Source of the DNA: Symbiodinium natans
Taxonomy: Eukaryota; Sar; Dinophyceae; Suessiales; Symbiodiniaceae
NCBI GenBank assembly: GCA_905221605.1
Contig: CAJNDS010001191.1
Coordinates: forward strand, 400,644 to 464,643
Direction of reading: 5' to 3'
DNA: 64,000 bases
In this document: positions 1-11,664 of the stretch, piece by piece
Layout: each line of letters begins with the position of its first letter
Position numbering within the stretch: position 1 is the stretch's first letter
Made by a program: the position numbers and the translations under genes
Notes under the pieces: generated by a model
Database searches by the model: none
What the model saw: the letters and a program-made list of their open reading frames with translations, nothing else
What the model was told of the DNA's origin: nothing

Positions 1-340
1 GACCTCCCACCTGAGGCACTTTCTTCTCTTCTTGTGGAGGTCTTAGGCTCCCTGAACCTACGACCCCCCTTATCACAAAAAGGGGGGATCCCAGCTTTGG
101 CTTCAGGGTCTAGGGACTTGAGGTTTATGCGTTTTGGTAGGGCCGCCGGGTCCATGCAAGTTTTTATTACTTGAGGCATTCAGCTGTGCATCTATGGACC
201 TTGCACGATAAAGCCTGAAACCCTGCGAGTTCTAACCCTGGACCCAGGCAAAACATTCACTTGGAGCCCGCAATGCCCACAAAGGCCCGAGGAGATGTGC
301 CCGATGAGTAGGGCGCCACGCCGCTCCTCTGCGCGGCCAG

Positions 341-590
341 GCGCGGCGAGACATTGAGGATGTTAGGGTTTAACCAACCTTCTGCATTCTTTATCCTTTA
401 GAAGTAAATTATACAGAGTGCCTGGGAAGAGTGACTTCTAAGGATTCCCAGCCCCGAGCCCTAAACCCTAAACCCTAAGCCCTAAGCCCTAAACCCCCAA
501 ACCCTAAAGCCCCAAACCCATCAGCCTTGCCTCAGCGTTGCTTCCACCTCCAACACTGCGAGTGGACAGCAGGGACCGCAGGGACCTTCT
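341..590 (+). CDS. Two possible micro-exons in telomeric-repeat DNA
   Basis: Two short open stretches have splice-like borders. The stretch 341-361 follows a CCAG and runs into GTTAGGG; it would read ARRDIED. The stretch 536-590 follows CTCAG and runs into GTTTAGGG; in one frame it reads VASTSNTASGQQGPQGPS. The second has CCCTAAA-type repeats upstream and TTTAGGG downstream, as for the better supported exons further right. No family is recognised and both are too short to be convincing alone; they could be chance open frames. Confidence 0.22.
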
Positions 591-592
591 GT

Positions 593-668
593 TTAGGGTT
601 TAGGGTTTAGGGTTTAGGGTTTAGGGTTTGGGGGTTTGGGGGTTTAGGGGTTTAGGGGTTTAGGGTTT
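593..668 (+). repeat. Interstitial TTTAGGG telomeric array
   Basis: About ten TTTAGGG units, the later ones degenerating to GGGGTTT variants. It starts at the donor-like GT that ends the 536-590 open stretch. Confidence 0.9.
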
Positions 669-1363
669 AAGGGAGATCTGGATGTAAAAGTGAAGGCCGC
701 AAGGGTGAAGCTCTGACTGGTAGGAAGAGGTGAGATGAGAGATTTCACTGTTAGGCCCTCGGCTGAAGCCGTGTTTTCTTAAACCCTGAAACATAGCCTG
801 GTTGCCTGTGGGAAGGTTCTACGATTCCATGTATAGACACACCGAAGCTTCAATAGGTTGCGATCCCTTGCTTTGCAGGTTGATCCCGTTGGGAAACGAG
901 GAAGAAGCAAGGGTTCGTTGGGCTTTGGGGTTTAGAGGGCTTGCGGTCTAGGCTGTAGGGTTGCTTTAGGGGTTCGAGTTCAGGGTTTGTGGTGTAGGCT
1001 TTAGGGTTCTGGGAGTATAAAGCTTGGACGGTACACTGTGGAAACACTAAGCCTCACCAGGGGACATGGGGTTTGGGGCCTTGGGATGTTTGCAAGGCTT
1101 GGGCGGGTTAAAGGGTGCCTTACGCATCCATGTGCCCACATAGTATATCTGGGCACATCAGTCACGACATATAAGCCCTACACCCTAAATCCTAAAACCT
1201 GCAACCGTTTTGGAAGCCCAGGCATACGCAACGTAGGCACACAAAGCCCTGTAAAGACCACAAAGCCCGATAAAACCTCCTCAAAAGAGACGCAGGCCCG
1301 GAGACCCCGGGAACATCCGAGCATCGGGGCCAAGCACAGCCGCTGCAGCCCCCCGGCCTGTTA

Positions 1364-1474
1364 CTTACTGTTGTTAGTGGGGAATGGGGGAATATGGTAC
1401 CATATATCCCCAAAACCGCTTCAGGGAGTATATTTGGTACCTTATGCCCCCATTCCCTACTAAGCAACAGTAAG
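1364..1474. repeat. Inverted-repeat element (hairpin), family ACTGTTGTTAGTAGGGAATG
   Basis: The left arm starts CTTACTGTTGTTAGTGGGG and the right arm ends CCCCATTCCCTACTAAGCAAC followed by AGTAAG, so the ends are imperfect reverse complements around a spacer holding two further GGTACC-containing half-sites. The same terminal motif recurs near 57000-57150 and at 63643-63666. Hairpins of this sort are spliced introns elsewhere in the window, but here no exon can be assigned on either side. Confidence 0.7.
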
Positions 1475-1589
1475 GCTACTTCCTGTGATCTAAGTGGAAC
1501 TTACTTGGAGGTCTTATGAGTAGGGTTACAAGTGCCCTAAGTAAGGTTATAAGTATAGGCGGCCTGTTGCGGTCTTGAGGGGGATGTTA

Positions 1590-2100
1590 AGGTTTAGGGC
1601 TTTAAGGTTGCTACCCTTAAGCCCTAAACCCTATGCCCTAAACCCTATACCCTACCCCGCATTCCATACAGACAAACCCTCAACCTGCGGACCCAAGCTC
1701 TCAAGCGCTGAACCCTCAAAGCCTTTAAAGCCTTGCCCACGAACTGAACTCCCCCAACCCCTCCCCAAACCCCCCCCCCCCCCCCCCCACCACATAGTGA
1801 AAGTTTCGAAACTCTTAAGTTCGACCGCCTCCGCCAGGAAGCTGCGCGTATTCCAGCTCCCGGCAGCATGCCCAGCCCATTCTTGCTAGGGCTCGGGCAG
1901 CGCAGCAGGTTTTTTGTGATTTTTGGTCGTGGCTTCCCTCGCGGGACCACGTTGATGGAAGAGTCTAAACCAGGAGGTTCCTTTGTTGAAGGGTGCCCTG
2001 TGATTGCGAGTCTGCACTACACTGCACCGCAGTCAACTGAACATGGTGACCTTTAAGCCTCAGTCCCAGAGCCCCAAGACCCCTAAACCTCACCCCCCGA
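1590..2100. other. Stretch without a supportable gene
   Basis: The segment holds degenerate CCCTAAA units (1615-1655), a poly-C run (about 1769-1788) and unique-looking sequence. Open frames on both strands across the poly-C run encode only homopolymer-like proline or glycine and are not accepted as genes. Confidence 0.6.
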
Positions 2101-2103
2101 GCC

Positions 2104-2200
2104 CCTACTTAGAGGTTCAGGGTAATTATTAATTGGTTCCCACTTCTAACTCCCTGAAGCGCCCTAATAAGTACCACCAACCTTCAAGTACTGCCTAAAC
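2104..2200. repeat. Inverted-repeat element, family CTTGGAGGTTCAGGGTAC
   Basis: Left end AGAGGTTCAGGGTAATTATTA faces the right end AAGTACCACCAACCTTCAAG, an imperfect inverted pair. Ends of the same family occur at 19205-19225, 31740-31760, 49860-49875 and 50098-50115. Confidence 0.55.
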
Positions 2201-2232
2201 TTAAACCCTACGCTGAAGCTTCTTTTCTGCAG

Positions 2233-2720
2233 AGGGCGTGCATTGCCTTCTTGCCAAAGGGATCTGAAGCTCCTCAAGCAGCTGGGTTTATGTTTTAGGG
2301 TTTAGGGTTTAGGGTTTAGGGTTTGGGGTTGAAAGCCTGAATGGTCGTCCTTCCCTGGTTTCGGGTTTAGGGCTTTGGGCCTGCCCAAAACCCTAAACCC
2401 CAAACCCCAAACCCAAAACCCTCACTTGTCCCACGTCTCGCTCCACCCAAGGGTGCGGCCGGAGTCGTCTACATAAAAAAGATGCCGGCACCTTACTGCT
2501 GGGTTAGGGTTTAGGGTTTAGGGTTTAGGGTTTAGGGTTTAGGGTTTAGGGTTTAGGGTTTAGGGTTGGTTATCTGGAGTAGGGAATCTTTTAGAGTATC
2601 GGATTTGGGGCTAGGGCTTTTCCTTACGCCAGTCCCCTCTACTTTACTGCAAGGGTCACCTCCAAGCATGCGGCCAGCATTCCAGGCAGATTTCCGTTCT
2701 TCAGGCAGCGGCCACCTGCC
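2233..2720 (+). CDS. Two possible micro-exons
   Basis: The stretch 2233-2285 follows TTTTCTGCAG and ends before GTTTATG; it would read RACIAFLPKGSEAPQAA. The stretch 2690-2720 follows TCCAGGCAG and ends before GTACAC; it would read ISVLQAAATC. The first acceptor has a good pyrimidine tract. A TTTAGGG array (about 2293-2330) follows the first donor and a second long one (2502-2567) lies between the two. Nothing is recognisable in the peptides. Confidence 0.25.
2502..2567 (+). repeat. Interstitial TTTAGGG telomeric array
   Basis: About nine nearly perfect TTTAGGG units ending in GGTTGG. Confidence 0.93.
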
Positions 2721-2754
2721 GTACACAACTTGTTTGTGATATAGAATTTTGCAT

Positions 2755-2850
2755 CTATGTATGCATATATATATATACACATATATACATATACAGATAG
2801 TATGCATGTGTATATATATATATATATATGTGTGTGTACATATACATATA
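2755..2850. repeat. TA/CA-rich simple repeat
   Basis: ATATAT runs with interspersed ATACAC and TGTGTG; no coding potential. A short frame over it encodes only repeated I/Y/C. Confidence 0.9.
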
Positions 2851-3104
2851 TGAGCCCGCCGCCTTTAGGGTCTATTTAGCTTTGGGTTTTTCTTATTGCT
2901 TAAAAAGAGCGAATATAAATATTGTAATACAAAAATACATATTTACACCTACATATGGCACGCAAATCTCATGCCCAGCGGTTCTAGGCCTAGCCGCACG
3001 CCATTACGAACTGCGAATTTCTGGTTGTTCTTATTTTCATTTGTTTCTCTTTGCTATCTGTGTATGCGTGTTCTTTTTTCAGCCTGCGTGAAAAAGTCGC
3101 TGTT

Positions 3105-6100
3105 TGGCTGCGGCAGAAGGGAAAGAGAAGTGAGAGAGGAGAGACAACAAGGAGGCCATTTTAATTTTCTGGAAGGGTATTGATTGAAAAGAAGAGAAGA
3201 GACAAGAAACAAGGAGACGGATGGCACTCTTCTTTATCTATCATCTCTCCCTTCCTTGCCTCTCCCGTTTCCCTCTATAATTCAAAAGACAAGACCATTC
3301 TTGCTCTTCGCAGATCAGAGGAGAGATCAAAAGGAATGCAATTTTAATGGGAAGAGCAATGAAAAGAATGGAAGAGAAATGAAGACAGGAGAGGGAGGTG
3401 CAAAATCAGGCTAAGAGAAGATGGTGCTCGTTTTCATCTTTCTTCTCTTGCTCTTTTCCTTTTCAAATAAACAACAAAAGGAAGAACAATGAACATGCAA
3501 AGGAACCCGTTTTCTTTTTCCATTTGGGAACAAGGAAAGAACAGAGGCGATAAGGCGAGAGGAGGGATTTGCTGAAGCATGGGGAGGGTCTACGGACAAG
3601 GAGCCAACCCCGCTCACTTTCCCCATCCATTGAAACAGGAAAAGAAAGGAACAGGGCCTCCATTCCCCTCTTGTTCTTCCTTTCTTGTGTTTTTGTCACA
3701 TCAAGGGGAACAGGAGAAGAGAAGGGAGAGAGAAGGAGAGAGGAGAGACAAAAAGGATTGCATTTGTACTGGGAAGAGCAAAGAAAAGAATAGAAGAGAG
3801 ATGAATAAAGGAGAGGGAGAGACAAAATAAGGCGCAGAGAAGATGGCACTCTTCTTTATCTATCCTCTCCCCCTTATCTCTCCCTGCCCTCTTTCTTTTC
3901 GAAATAAGAAAACAAAAAGGAAGAACTATGAGAAGGAGAAGGGGACGGAAAGGAACAGAAGGGATAGGCCGATAGGAGGGGGTATGGCAAGGTCCACGCG
4001 CAAGGAGTCACCCTCTGCTTACCCTTCCACTGCCTTATCATACAAGTTCCTTTCTTGCGCTGTATCAGTTGAAAGGAAACAGAAGGAGAGAAGGGAAAGG
4101 GAAGTGAGAGAGGAGAGATGACAAGGATGGCATTTTTCTGGAAGCGCAACTGTACCGGAATGTGGCCACAATAAGCAGGCCAGGGAGACTCAGGCGGGGC
4201 AACTGTAGCGGAATGTGGCCACAACAAGCAGGCCAGGGAGGCTCAGGCGGGGCAAGTCTCTCCCTAATTAGAAAAAACCAATCTTGCTTTTCGCAAATAG
4301 ATAAGTGCCCTTCTTCCTCTTCAGGAAATCGCCTTTCCCTTATTTTGCTTTCTGAAGCGAATAAGAAAAAGAACAGATAAGAAGAGAGGACAGGGAATGA
4401 CTAGGTAAGGAGAGGAGCTCTTCAATTTTGCATTACTTTTCCTTCTTGGGGGGTCCTTTTTTCTCCCTTGAAGATGCAGAAAACTCTCAAAAGGAACACC
4501 CGTTCCATCGCCCATTTACTCTTCCCTTCCTTATCTCCTATGCTCTTTTCCTTAGTCATTGCAACAGGAGAAGACAGGAAAAGGGCCTCCATTCCCCTCT
4601 TGTTCTTCCTTTCTTGTGTTTTTGTCATATAAAGGGGAACAGGAGAAGAGAAGGGAAAGAGAAGGAGAGAGGAGCGATGAAAGGAACACAATTTTAATGG
4701 GAAGAGCCAAGAAAAGAATGGAAGAGAGATGAATAAAGGAGAAGGAGAGACAAAACAAGTTGCAAAGAAGATGGCGCTCTTCTTAATCCATCCCCTCTCC
4801 CTTTTCTCTCCCTTCCCTTTTTCTTTTCGAAATAAGAAAAACTAAGCAGGAAGAATTATGAAAAGGAGAAGGGTAAGGAAAAGAGCAGAAGAGATAGGCC
4901 GAAAAGAGTGATATGATGAAGTATGGCAAGGTCCACACGCAAGGAGTCACCCTCTGCTTACCCTCCCACTGCCCTTATCATACAAGTTCCCTTCTTGTGG
5001 TTTATCAGCTAAACGGAAACAGAAGGAGAGAAGGGAAAGAGAAGTGAGAGAGGAGAGACAACAAGGATGCCATTTTAATTTTCTGGAAGGGTATTGAAAA
5101 GAAGAGAAAAGACAAGAAACAAGGGGACGGATGGCACTCTTCTGTATCTATCATCCTTGTCTTTCCCTTTTCCCTCTATAATTAAAAACAGGCGCCATCT
5201 CTCGTCTTCAGGAACCCGTTCACTTTTTCCGTTTGGGAACAAGGAAAAGAACAGAGGCGATAGGGCGAGAGGAAGAATATGCTGAAGCATGGGGAGGGTC
5301 TACGGGCAAGTAGCCAACCCCGCTCACTTGCCCCATCCATTGTGAAAAGAACAGGGCCTCCATTCCCCTCTTGTTCTTCCTTTCTTGCGTTTTTGTCATT
5401 TAAGGGGGAACAGCAGAAGAGAAGGGAAAGAGAAGGAGAGAGGAGCGATGAAAGGAACACAATTTTAATGGGAAGAGCCAAGACAAGAATAGAAGAGAGA
5501 TGAATAAAGGAGAGGGAGAGACAAAACAAGGCGCAAAGAAGATGGCACTCTTCTTTATCTATCCTCTCTCCCTTATCTCTGCAAGGAATAGAACAGACAG
5601 GAAGCAAGGAGACGGAGTGACAAAACTTGTCGCAAAGCTTTATATATCTCCCTTGTCTCTCCCTAATTAGAAAAAACCAATCTTTCTATTCACAGATAGA
5701 TAGGTGCCCTTCTTCCTCTTCAGGAAATCGCCTTTCCCTTATTTTGCTTGTTGAAGCGACTAAGAAGAACAACAGATAAGAAGAGAGGACAGGGAATGAC
5801 TAGGTAAAGAGAGGAGCTCTTCAATTTTCCTCCCTATCTCTTATGTTACTTTTCCTCCTTGGGGGATGTCCTTTTTTCTCCCTTGAAGATGCAGAAAACT
5901 CTCAAAAGAAACGCCCGTTCCATCGCCCATTTACTCTTCAATTCCCTTCCTTATCTCCTATGCTCTTTTCCTTATTCATTGCAACAGGAGAAGACAGGAA
6001 AAGGGCCTCCATTCCCCTCTTGTTCTTCCTTTCTTGTGTGTTTGTCATATAAAGGGGAACAGGAGAAGAGAAGGGAAAGAGAAGGGGAGAGGAGCGATGA

Positions 6101-7985
6101 AAGGAACACAATTTTAATGGGAAGAGCCAAGAAAAGAATGGAAGAGAGATGAATAAAGGAGAAGGAGAGACAAAACAAGTTGCAAAGAAGATGGCGCTCT
6201 TCTTAATCCATCCCCTCTCCCTTATCTCTCCCTTCCCTTTTTCTTTTCGAAATAAGAAAAACTAAGCAGGAAGAATTATGAAAAGGAGAAGGGTAAGGAA
6301 AAGAGCAGAAGAGATAGGCCGAAAAGAGTGATATGATGAAGTATGGCAAGGTCCACACTCAAGGAGTCACCCTCTGCTTACCCTCCCACTGCCTTTATCA
6401 TACAAGTTCCTTTATTGTGGTTTATCAGCTAAACGGAAACAGAAGGAGAGAAGGGAAAGAGAAGTGAGAGAGGAGAGACAACAAGGATGCCATTTTAATT
6501 TTCTGGAAGGGTATTGAAAAGAAGAGAAAAGACAAGAAACAAGGAGACGGATCGCACTCTTCTTTATCTATCATCCTTGTCTTTCCCTTTTCCCTCTATA
6601 ATTAGAAAAACAGGCGCCCTCTCTCGTCTTCAGGAACCCGTTCACTTTTTCCGTTTGGGAACAAGGAAAAGAACAGAGAGGCGATAGGGCGAGAGGAAGA
6701 ATATGCTGAAGCATGGGGAGGGTCTACGGGCAAGGAGCCAACCCCGCTCACTTGCCCCATCCATTGTGAAAAGAACAGGGCCTCCTTCCCCTCTTGTTCT
6801 TCCTTTCTTGCGTTTTTGTCATTTAAGGGGGAACAGCAGAAGAGAAGGGAAAGAGAAGGAGCGAGGAGAGATAACAATAACACCATATTAATGGGAAGAG
6901 CCAAGAAAAGAATAGAAGAGAGATGAATAAAGGAGAGGGAGAGACAAAACAAGGCGCAAAGAAGATGGCACTCTTCTTTATCTATCCTCTCTCCCTTATC
7001 TCTGCAAGGAATAGAACAGACAGGAAGCAAGGAGACGGAGTGACAAAACTTGTCGCAAAGCTTTATATATCTCCCTTGTCTCTCCCTAATTAGAAAAAAC
7101 CAATCTTGCTATTCACAGATAGGTACAGTACCCTTCCTCCTCTTCAGGAAATCGCCTTTCCCTTATTTTGCTTTTTGAAGCGACTAAGAAAAACAACAGA
7201 TAAGAAGCGAGGACAGGGAATGACTAGGTAAAGAGAGGAGCTCTTCAATTTTCCTCCCTATCTCTTATGTTACTTTTCCTTCTTGGGGGATGTCTTTTTT
7301 CTCCCTTGAAGATGCAGAAAACTCTCAAAAGGAACACCCGTTCCAGTTCCATCGCCCATTTACTCTTCAATTCCCTTCCTTATCTCCTATGCTCTTTTCC
7401 TTATTCATTGCAACAGGAGAAGACAGGAAAAGGGCCTCCATTCCCCTCTTGTTCTTCCTTTCTTGTGTTTTTTGTCATATAAAGGGGAACAGCAGAAGAG
7501 AAGGGAAAGAGAAGGAGAGAGGAGCGATGAAAGGAACACAATTTTAATGGGAAGAGCCAAGAAAAGAATAGAAGAGAGATGAATAAAGGAGAGGGAGAGA
7601 CAAAACAAGGCGCAAAGAAGATGGCACTCTTCTTTATCTATCCTCTCTCCCTGATCTCTGCAAGGAATAGAACAGACAGGAAGCAAGGAGACGGAGTGAC
7701 AAAACTTGTCGCAAAGCTTTATATATCTCCCTTGTCTCTCCCTAATTCGAAAAAGCCAATCTTGCTATTCACAGATAGGTACAGTACCCTTCCTCCTCTT
7801 CAGGAAATCGCCTTTCCCTTATTTTGCGTTTTGAAGCGACTAAGAAAAACAACAGATAAGAAGAGATGACAGGGAATGACTAAGTAAAGAGAGGATCTCT
7901 TCAATGTCCCTCCCTTTTTCTTATGTTACTTTTCCTTCTTGGGGGGTCCTTTTTTCTCCCTTGAAGATGCAGAAAACGATCAAAA
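3105..7985. repeat. Purine-rich tandem satellite, unit about 1.42 kb
   Basis: Landmarks recur at nearly constant spacing. GAAGATGCAGAAAACTCTC is found near 4472, 5886 and 7309. The segment beginning GCCATTTTAATTTTCTGG is found near 3157, 5069 and 6489. The segment GGTCCACACGCAAGGAGTC (or close) is found near 3991, 4930 and 6350. Units alternate long GA-rich tracts on the + strand with TCTTTC/CCTCTT-rich tracts, so each unit can fold on itself. The first and last units are incomplete. Many open frames of 60-140 codons in both strands are low-complexity K/E/R or S/L/F strings and are not genes. The unit end CAAAGCTTTATATATCTCCC reappears at 9101-9170, so the 8.0-9.1 kb block appears inserted into or grown within the satellite. 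Confidence 0.85.
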
Positions 7986-8334
7986 AGGACACCCGTTCCA
8001 TCGCCCATATATAGGGAGACAGAGAAATCATGAGCATCAGCTGGGTTTGCTGCACCACTCAAAACTTCTCAAGTGACCTAGGCACACTCTGCGCCTATAC
8101 GAGTACATTACAAGTACAAGTGCAAGTACAAGCCTTCGTTTTTGAGGTAGAGGGCACGAAAGGTGGAGGAGGGCTGGGGGGGGTGGGGTAAAAGAATTAT
8201 GTAAAACTACTTATAAGGTTTATACAGTTTATGAAGTGGGCTCTTTTTTCTCCTTTGGCTAATTTTGGGCAACATTTGCCCTTTGGGCCCAATTTGGCCC
8301 CAAAAAAACGGCCCCAAAGGGCCCAACAATGGGA

Positions 8335-8895
8335 AACGTGCGGCTGGATTTGGCCAAATTTTGCCGGACAGTCTGCGGGCAAAATTTGGGCAAATCGGGC
8401 TGCTCGTCGTACGCGATGAGAAATGCGCGGCTCGATTTGGCCAAATTTTGCCAAGCAGCCTCCGGGCAAAATTTGGCCAAATCGGGCTGCTCTTCGTAGG
8501 CGATGAAAAAGGTGCGGCTCGATTTGGCCAAATTTTGCCGGGCAGCTTTCGGGCAAAATTTGGCCAAATCGGGCTGCTCTTCGTAGGCGATGAGAAAGGC
8601 GCGGCTCGATTTGGCCAAATTTTGCCGGGCAGCTTTCGGGCAAAATTTGGCCAAATCGGGCTGCTCTTCGTAGGCGATGAGAAAGGCGCGGCTCGATTTG
8701 GCCAAATTTTGCCGAGCAGCTTTCGGGCAAAATTTGGTCAAATCGGGCTGCTCTTCGTAGGCGATGAGAAATGCGCGGCTCGATTTGGCCAAATTTTGCC
8801 AAGCAGCCTCCGGGCAAAATTTGGCCAAATCGGGCAGCTCTTCGTATGCGATGAGAAATGCGCGGCTCGATTTGGCCAAATTTTGCCCGGAGCTT
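8335..8895. repeat. 87-bp palindromic minisatellite, about six units
   Basis: TTCGTAGGCGATGAGAAA recurs near 8493, 8580, 8667 and 8754, a spacing of 87 bp. Each unit contains CGATTTGGCCAAATTTTGCC followed about ten bases later by its reverse complement, giving a hairpin of about 20 bp. Because 87 is divisible by three, long open frames exist in both strands (over 200 codons each), but they simply translate the repeat. The same palindrome recurs at 13150-13470. Confidence 0.92.
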
Positions 8896-8939
8896 CCCCC
8901 CCTCCCAAGAATTAAATAGTGATTAATTTAAGTACGACG

Positions 8940-9100
8940 GGGAGGTTTCGGATTGAAATTATTTAAATTATTTAATTCTTAGGGGGCGGGGAGGGTGGTT
9001 CCCCCCCTTTTCGGATTTCAACTATTTAAACTATATAATGTATTTACATTATTTGAATTGTTTAAATTGTTTAAATTACATGATGTAAATCATTTAATCA
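8940..9100. repeat. AT-rich ATTTAAAT-like sequence
   Basis: Short degenerate AATTATTTAAATTA blocks around a GC-rich core of GGGGAGG and CCCCCCC. The composition matches the 13-15 kb satellite. Confidence 0.6.
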
Positions 9101-9185
9101 AAGCTTTATATATCTCCCTTGTCTCTCCCTAATTAGAAATACCAATCTTGCTATTCACAGATAGGTGCACTTCTCATGCTTTTTT

Positions 9186-9515
9186 GTGTTAGCACGGCTC
9201 TACTGACACATATTCCGCGAAAAATGTGTCATGCTTTTTGTCTTAGCAGAACTCTCGTGACACATATTCCGCGGAAAATGTGTCATGCTTTTTTTTGTTA
9301 GCACGCCTCTACTGACACATATTCCGCGGAAAATGTGTCATGCTTTTTGTGTTAGCACAGCTCTACTGACACATATTCCGCGGGAAAAGTGTCATGTTTA
9401 TGTTGCTAAGAGAACTCTGGTGACACATATTCCGCGAAAAATGTGTCATGCTTTTTTTGTGGTAGCACGGCTCTACTGACACATATTCAGCGGACAAATT
9501 GTCATGTTTTTGGTG
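9186..9515. repeat. 54-bp palindromic minisatellite, six units
   Basis: TGACACATATTCCGCG recurs near 9203, 9258, 9313, 9367, 9421 and 9477. Within each unit TGACACAT is followed by ATGTGTCA across a CCGCGG centre, so the core is a near-perfect palindrome. Frames crossing it are repeats of the same peptide and are not genes. Confidence 0.9.
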
Positions 9516-9754
9516 AAATTTACGAACACTTACCCCCCGATAAGCAAGACTTGGAATCACTCCGTTACAAGCAATCAATATTGGCACGCGGCCATTTTTT
9601 TCTTCTCAACTATCTCAAAGGGCGCAGTGTCTAGATCGCAAGCATAATTTCATTGTGTCTTGACGCATCATAGTGTACCAAAGTCTCTGCATCATAAGCA
9701 TTGTTTTCTTTGCGCTTTAGTACAGTTTTTTGTACTAAGGTCTTTAAGCTGTAA

Positions 9755-9950
9755 GCACTTTTAACTTATCATAATTATAATAACTTATCATAATTATGAA
9801 AAGTTGCTTATCATATTTATCATACTCTGAGATAAAGAACTTGAAGTTATCATAATTATGATAATTTAGATCGGGAAGCTAAAGTTATCATAATTATGAT
9901 AACTTATGATGGGGAAGTTGAAGTCATCATAATTATGATAACTTCAGGTT
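9755..9950. repeat. Palindromic AAGTTATCATAATTATGATAACTT repeats
   Basis: The self-complementary core TTATCATAATTATGATAA is present at about five places in 200 bases, with GAAGTT-type flanks. Confidence 0.88.
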
Positions 9951-10137
9951 GGTAGTTTGGAGTGGAGGGGCAGGAGGGGTTAGGTGCGAGTGGTGTGGGT
10001 GTAGTAAATTGTTGCAAGGGGGCTTGTTGGGGGTGATGGGGTCGGGGAGCAGGTTGCAGGTGCGACGCGGTGCGTGGGGTGGCGCTCTGCGAAGTGAGGT
10101 GGAAAATTGGGGAGGGGTAGGGGAGGGGAGAGGAGGG

Positions 10138-10480
10138 GTTAAAGCACAAGCCCTCCAGCCCCTCCCCTCCAGCCCCTCCAACCCCTCCAGCCCCTGCAGA
10201 GCCCTCCAGCCAGCCCCTCCAGCCCGCCCCTCCAGCCAGCCCTTCCAGGCGCCCTTCAGCCTCCAGGTTCCTCCAGCCACTCCAGTTCTTCCAGTTCCTC
10301 CAGCCCCTCTAGCCTCCAACCCCTCCAGCCCTTGCAGCAGCCCCTCCAGCCAGCCAGCCCCTCCAGCCCCCTCCAGCCCCCTCCACCCCCCTCCAGCCCC
10401 TCCAGCTCCAGCCCATCCCTTCTCCAGGTTCCTCTAGTTCCTCCAGCCCCTCCAGCCTCTCCAGCCCTACCTAAATAATT
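10138..10480. repeat. CCCCTCCAG minisatellite
   Basis: Irregular repeats of CCAGCCCCT and CCTCCAGCC over about 340 bases. The encoded P/S/A string has no gene-like features. Confidence 0.92.
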
Positions 10481-10504
10481 TAGTTTATGGCTTGGCTGAG
10501 TTTC

Positions 10505-10945
10505 CCCACAATTAAATTAATTTAAACGATTTAAACGATTTAAACGATTTAATTGGGTCCAATTAAATCGTTTAAATCCGACGCCTCAAATAAATAATTT
10601 AGTTAGACCGTAGGATTTAAACGATTTAATTGGGTCCAATTAAATCGTTTAAATCCGACGCCTCAATTAAATAATTTAATTGGACCGTAGGATTTAAACG
10701 ATTTAATTGGACCCAATTAAATCGTTTAAATCCGACGCCTCAATTAAATAATTTAATTAGACCGTAGGATTTAAACGGCTTAATTGGACCCAATTAATCG
10801 TTTAAATCGTTTAAATCGTATAAATTAATTTAATTGTGGTGGGAGGTGAGTACAGACAAGCACAGAGCCAATCAAATTATTTAAATCCGACGCCTCAATT
10901 AAATAATTTAATTAGACCGTAGGATTTAAATGATTTAATTGGTTT
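10505..10945. repeat. 77-bp palindromic AT-rich minisatellite
   Basis: ACCGTAGGATTTAAACG recurs near 10607, 10684, 10761 and 10917. Each unit contains GATTTAAACGATTTAATTGG followed by its reverse complement, so every unit is a hairpin of 18-20 bp arms with the loop GTCC or less. Confidence 0.9.
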
Positions 10946-11044
10946 GGGTTTGCGATTTAACTCTTTGGCATAAAAGCTGAACCGAAAATCTTAGGGACCA
11001 GGGCTTGCGATTTGACTCCTTGCTCACCCCATAATCATAATGAT

Positions 11045-11305
11045 ATAAGACGGAAACATATAATAAAGATGACAAAAAGATGATGAACGACTACAAAAAG
11101 ATGACAGAAAGATGATAAAAGATGATAAAAGATGACAAAAAGATGATAAAAGATGATAAAAGATGATAAAAGATAGAAGATGATTAAGATAAAATGCGTT
11201 CAAAAACAAAGTCCAAACGATGACCCGATTAAAAGATGATAAAAGATGATAAAAAGATGACAAAAAAGATGATAAAAGATTATAACAAAAAGATAACAAA
11301 ACAGT
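11045..11305. repeat. AAAAGATGATAAAAGATGAC simple repeat
   Basis: Short repeats of GATGATAAAA and GATGACAAAA; purine-biased and non-coding. Confidence 0.9.
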
Positions 11306-11339
11306 GCGCGTGCAAACGGGGACCGCTAAGTGATTTCTG

Positions 11340-11605
11340 CCACTTGCCCCGCTTGCCCCACTTGCTGTGCTCCCTTACCGAAAACCACTTTGCCCCACTT
11401 GCCCCACTTGCCCCACTTGCCCCACTTGCCCTGCCTTAACCGCTAAGTGATTTCTGCCCCCACTTGCCCCACTTGCCCCACTTGCCCACTCGCCCCCCTC
11501 CTACCCCAGCCCACCCTGCAAGTGGGGCGTGGGGCAAGCGGGGCAAGTGTGGCAAGTGGGGCAAGCAAGTGGGGCAAGTGGGGCGGGGGCAAGTGGGGGG
11601 CACCC
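11340..11605. repeat. Facing CTTGCCCCA and GGGGCAAGT arrays
   Basis: Nine-base units CTTGCCCCA (about 11340-11495) face units GGGGCAAGT (about 11530-11600), so the two halves are complementary. It is followed by a C-rich tract to about 11660. Confidence 0.88.
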
Positions 11606-11664
11606 TCCCCCCGCCCCCCCCCCCCCCCCCCGCCCCCCCCCCACCGCCCCCCCCCCATGGCCTG

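Noticed and set aside
3184-7870. Many 60-140-codon frames in the purine-rich satellite
   Set aside because: K/E/R-rich and S/L/F-rich peptides arise from GA/CT tracts; the same frames break differently in each unit.
8197-8915. Three long open frames (over 200 codons) in both strands
   Set aside because: They translate an 87-bp repeat whose length is a multiple of three; no start context, no splice context and the peptides are simple repeats.
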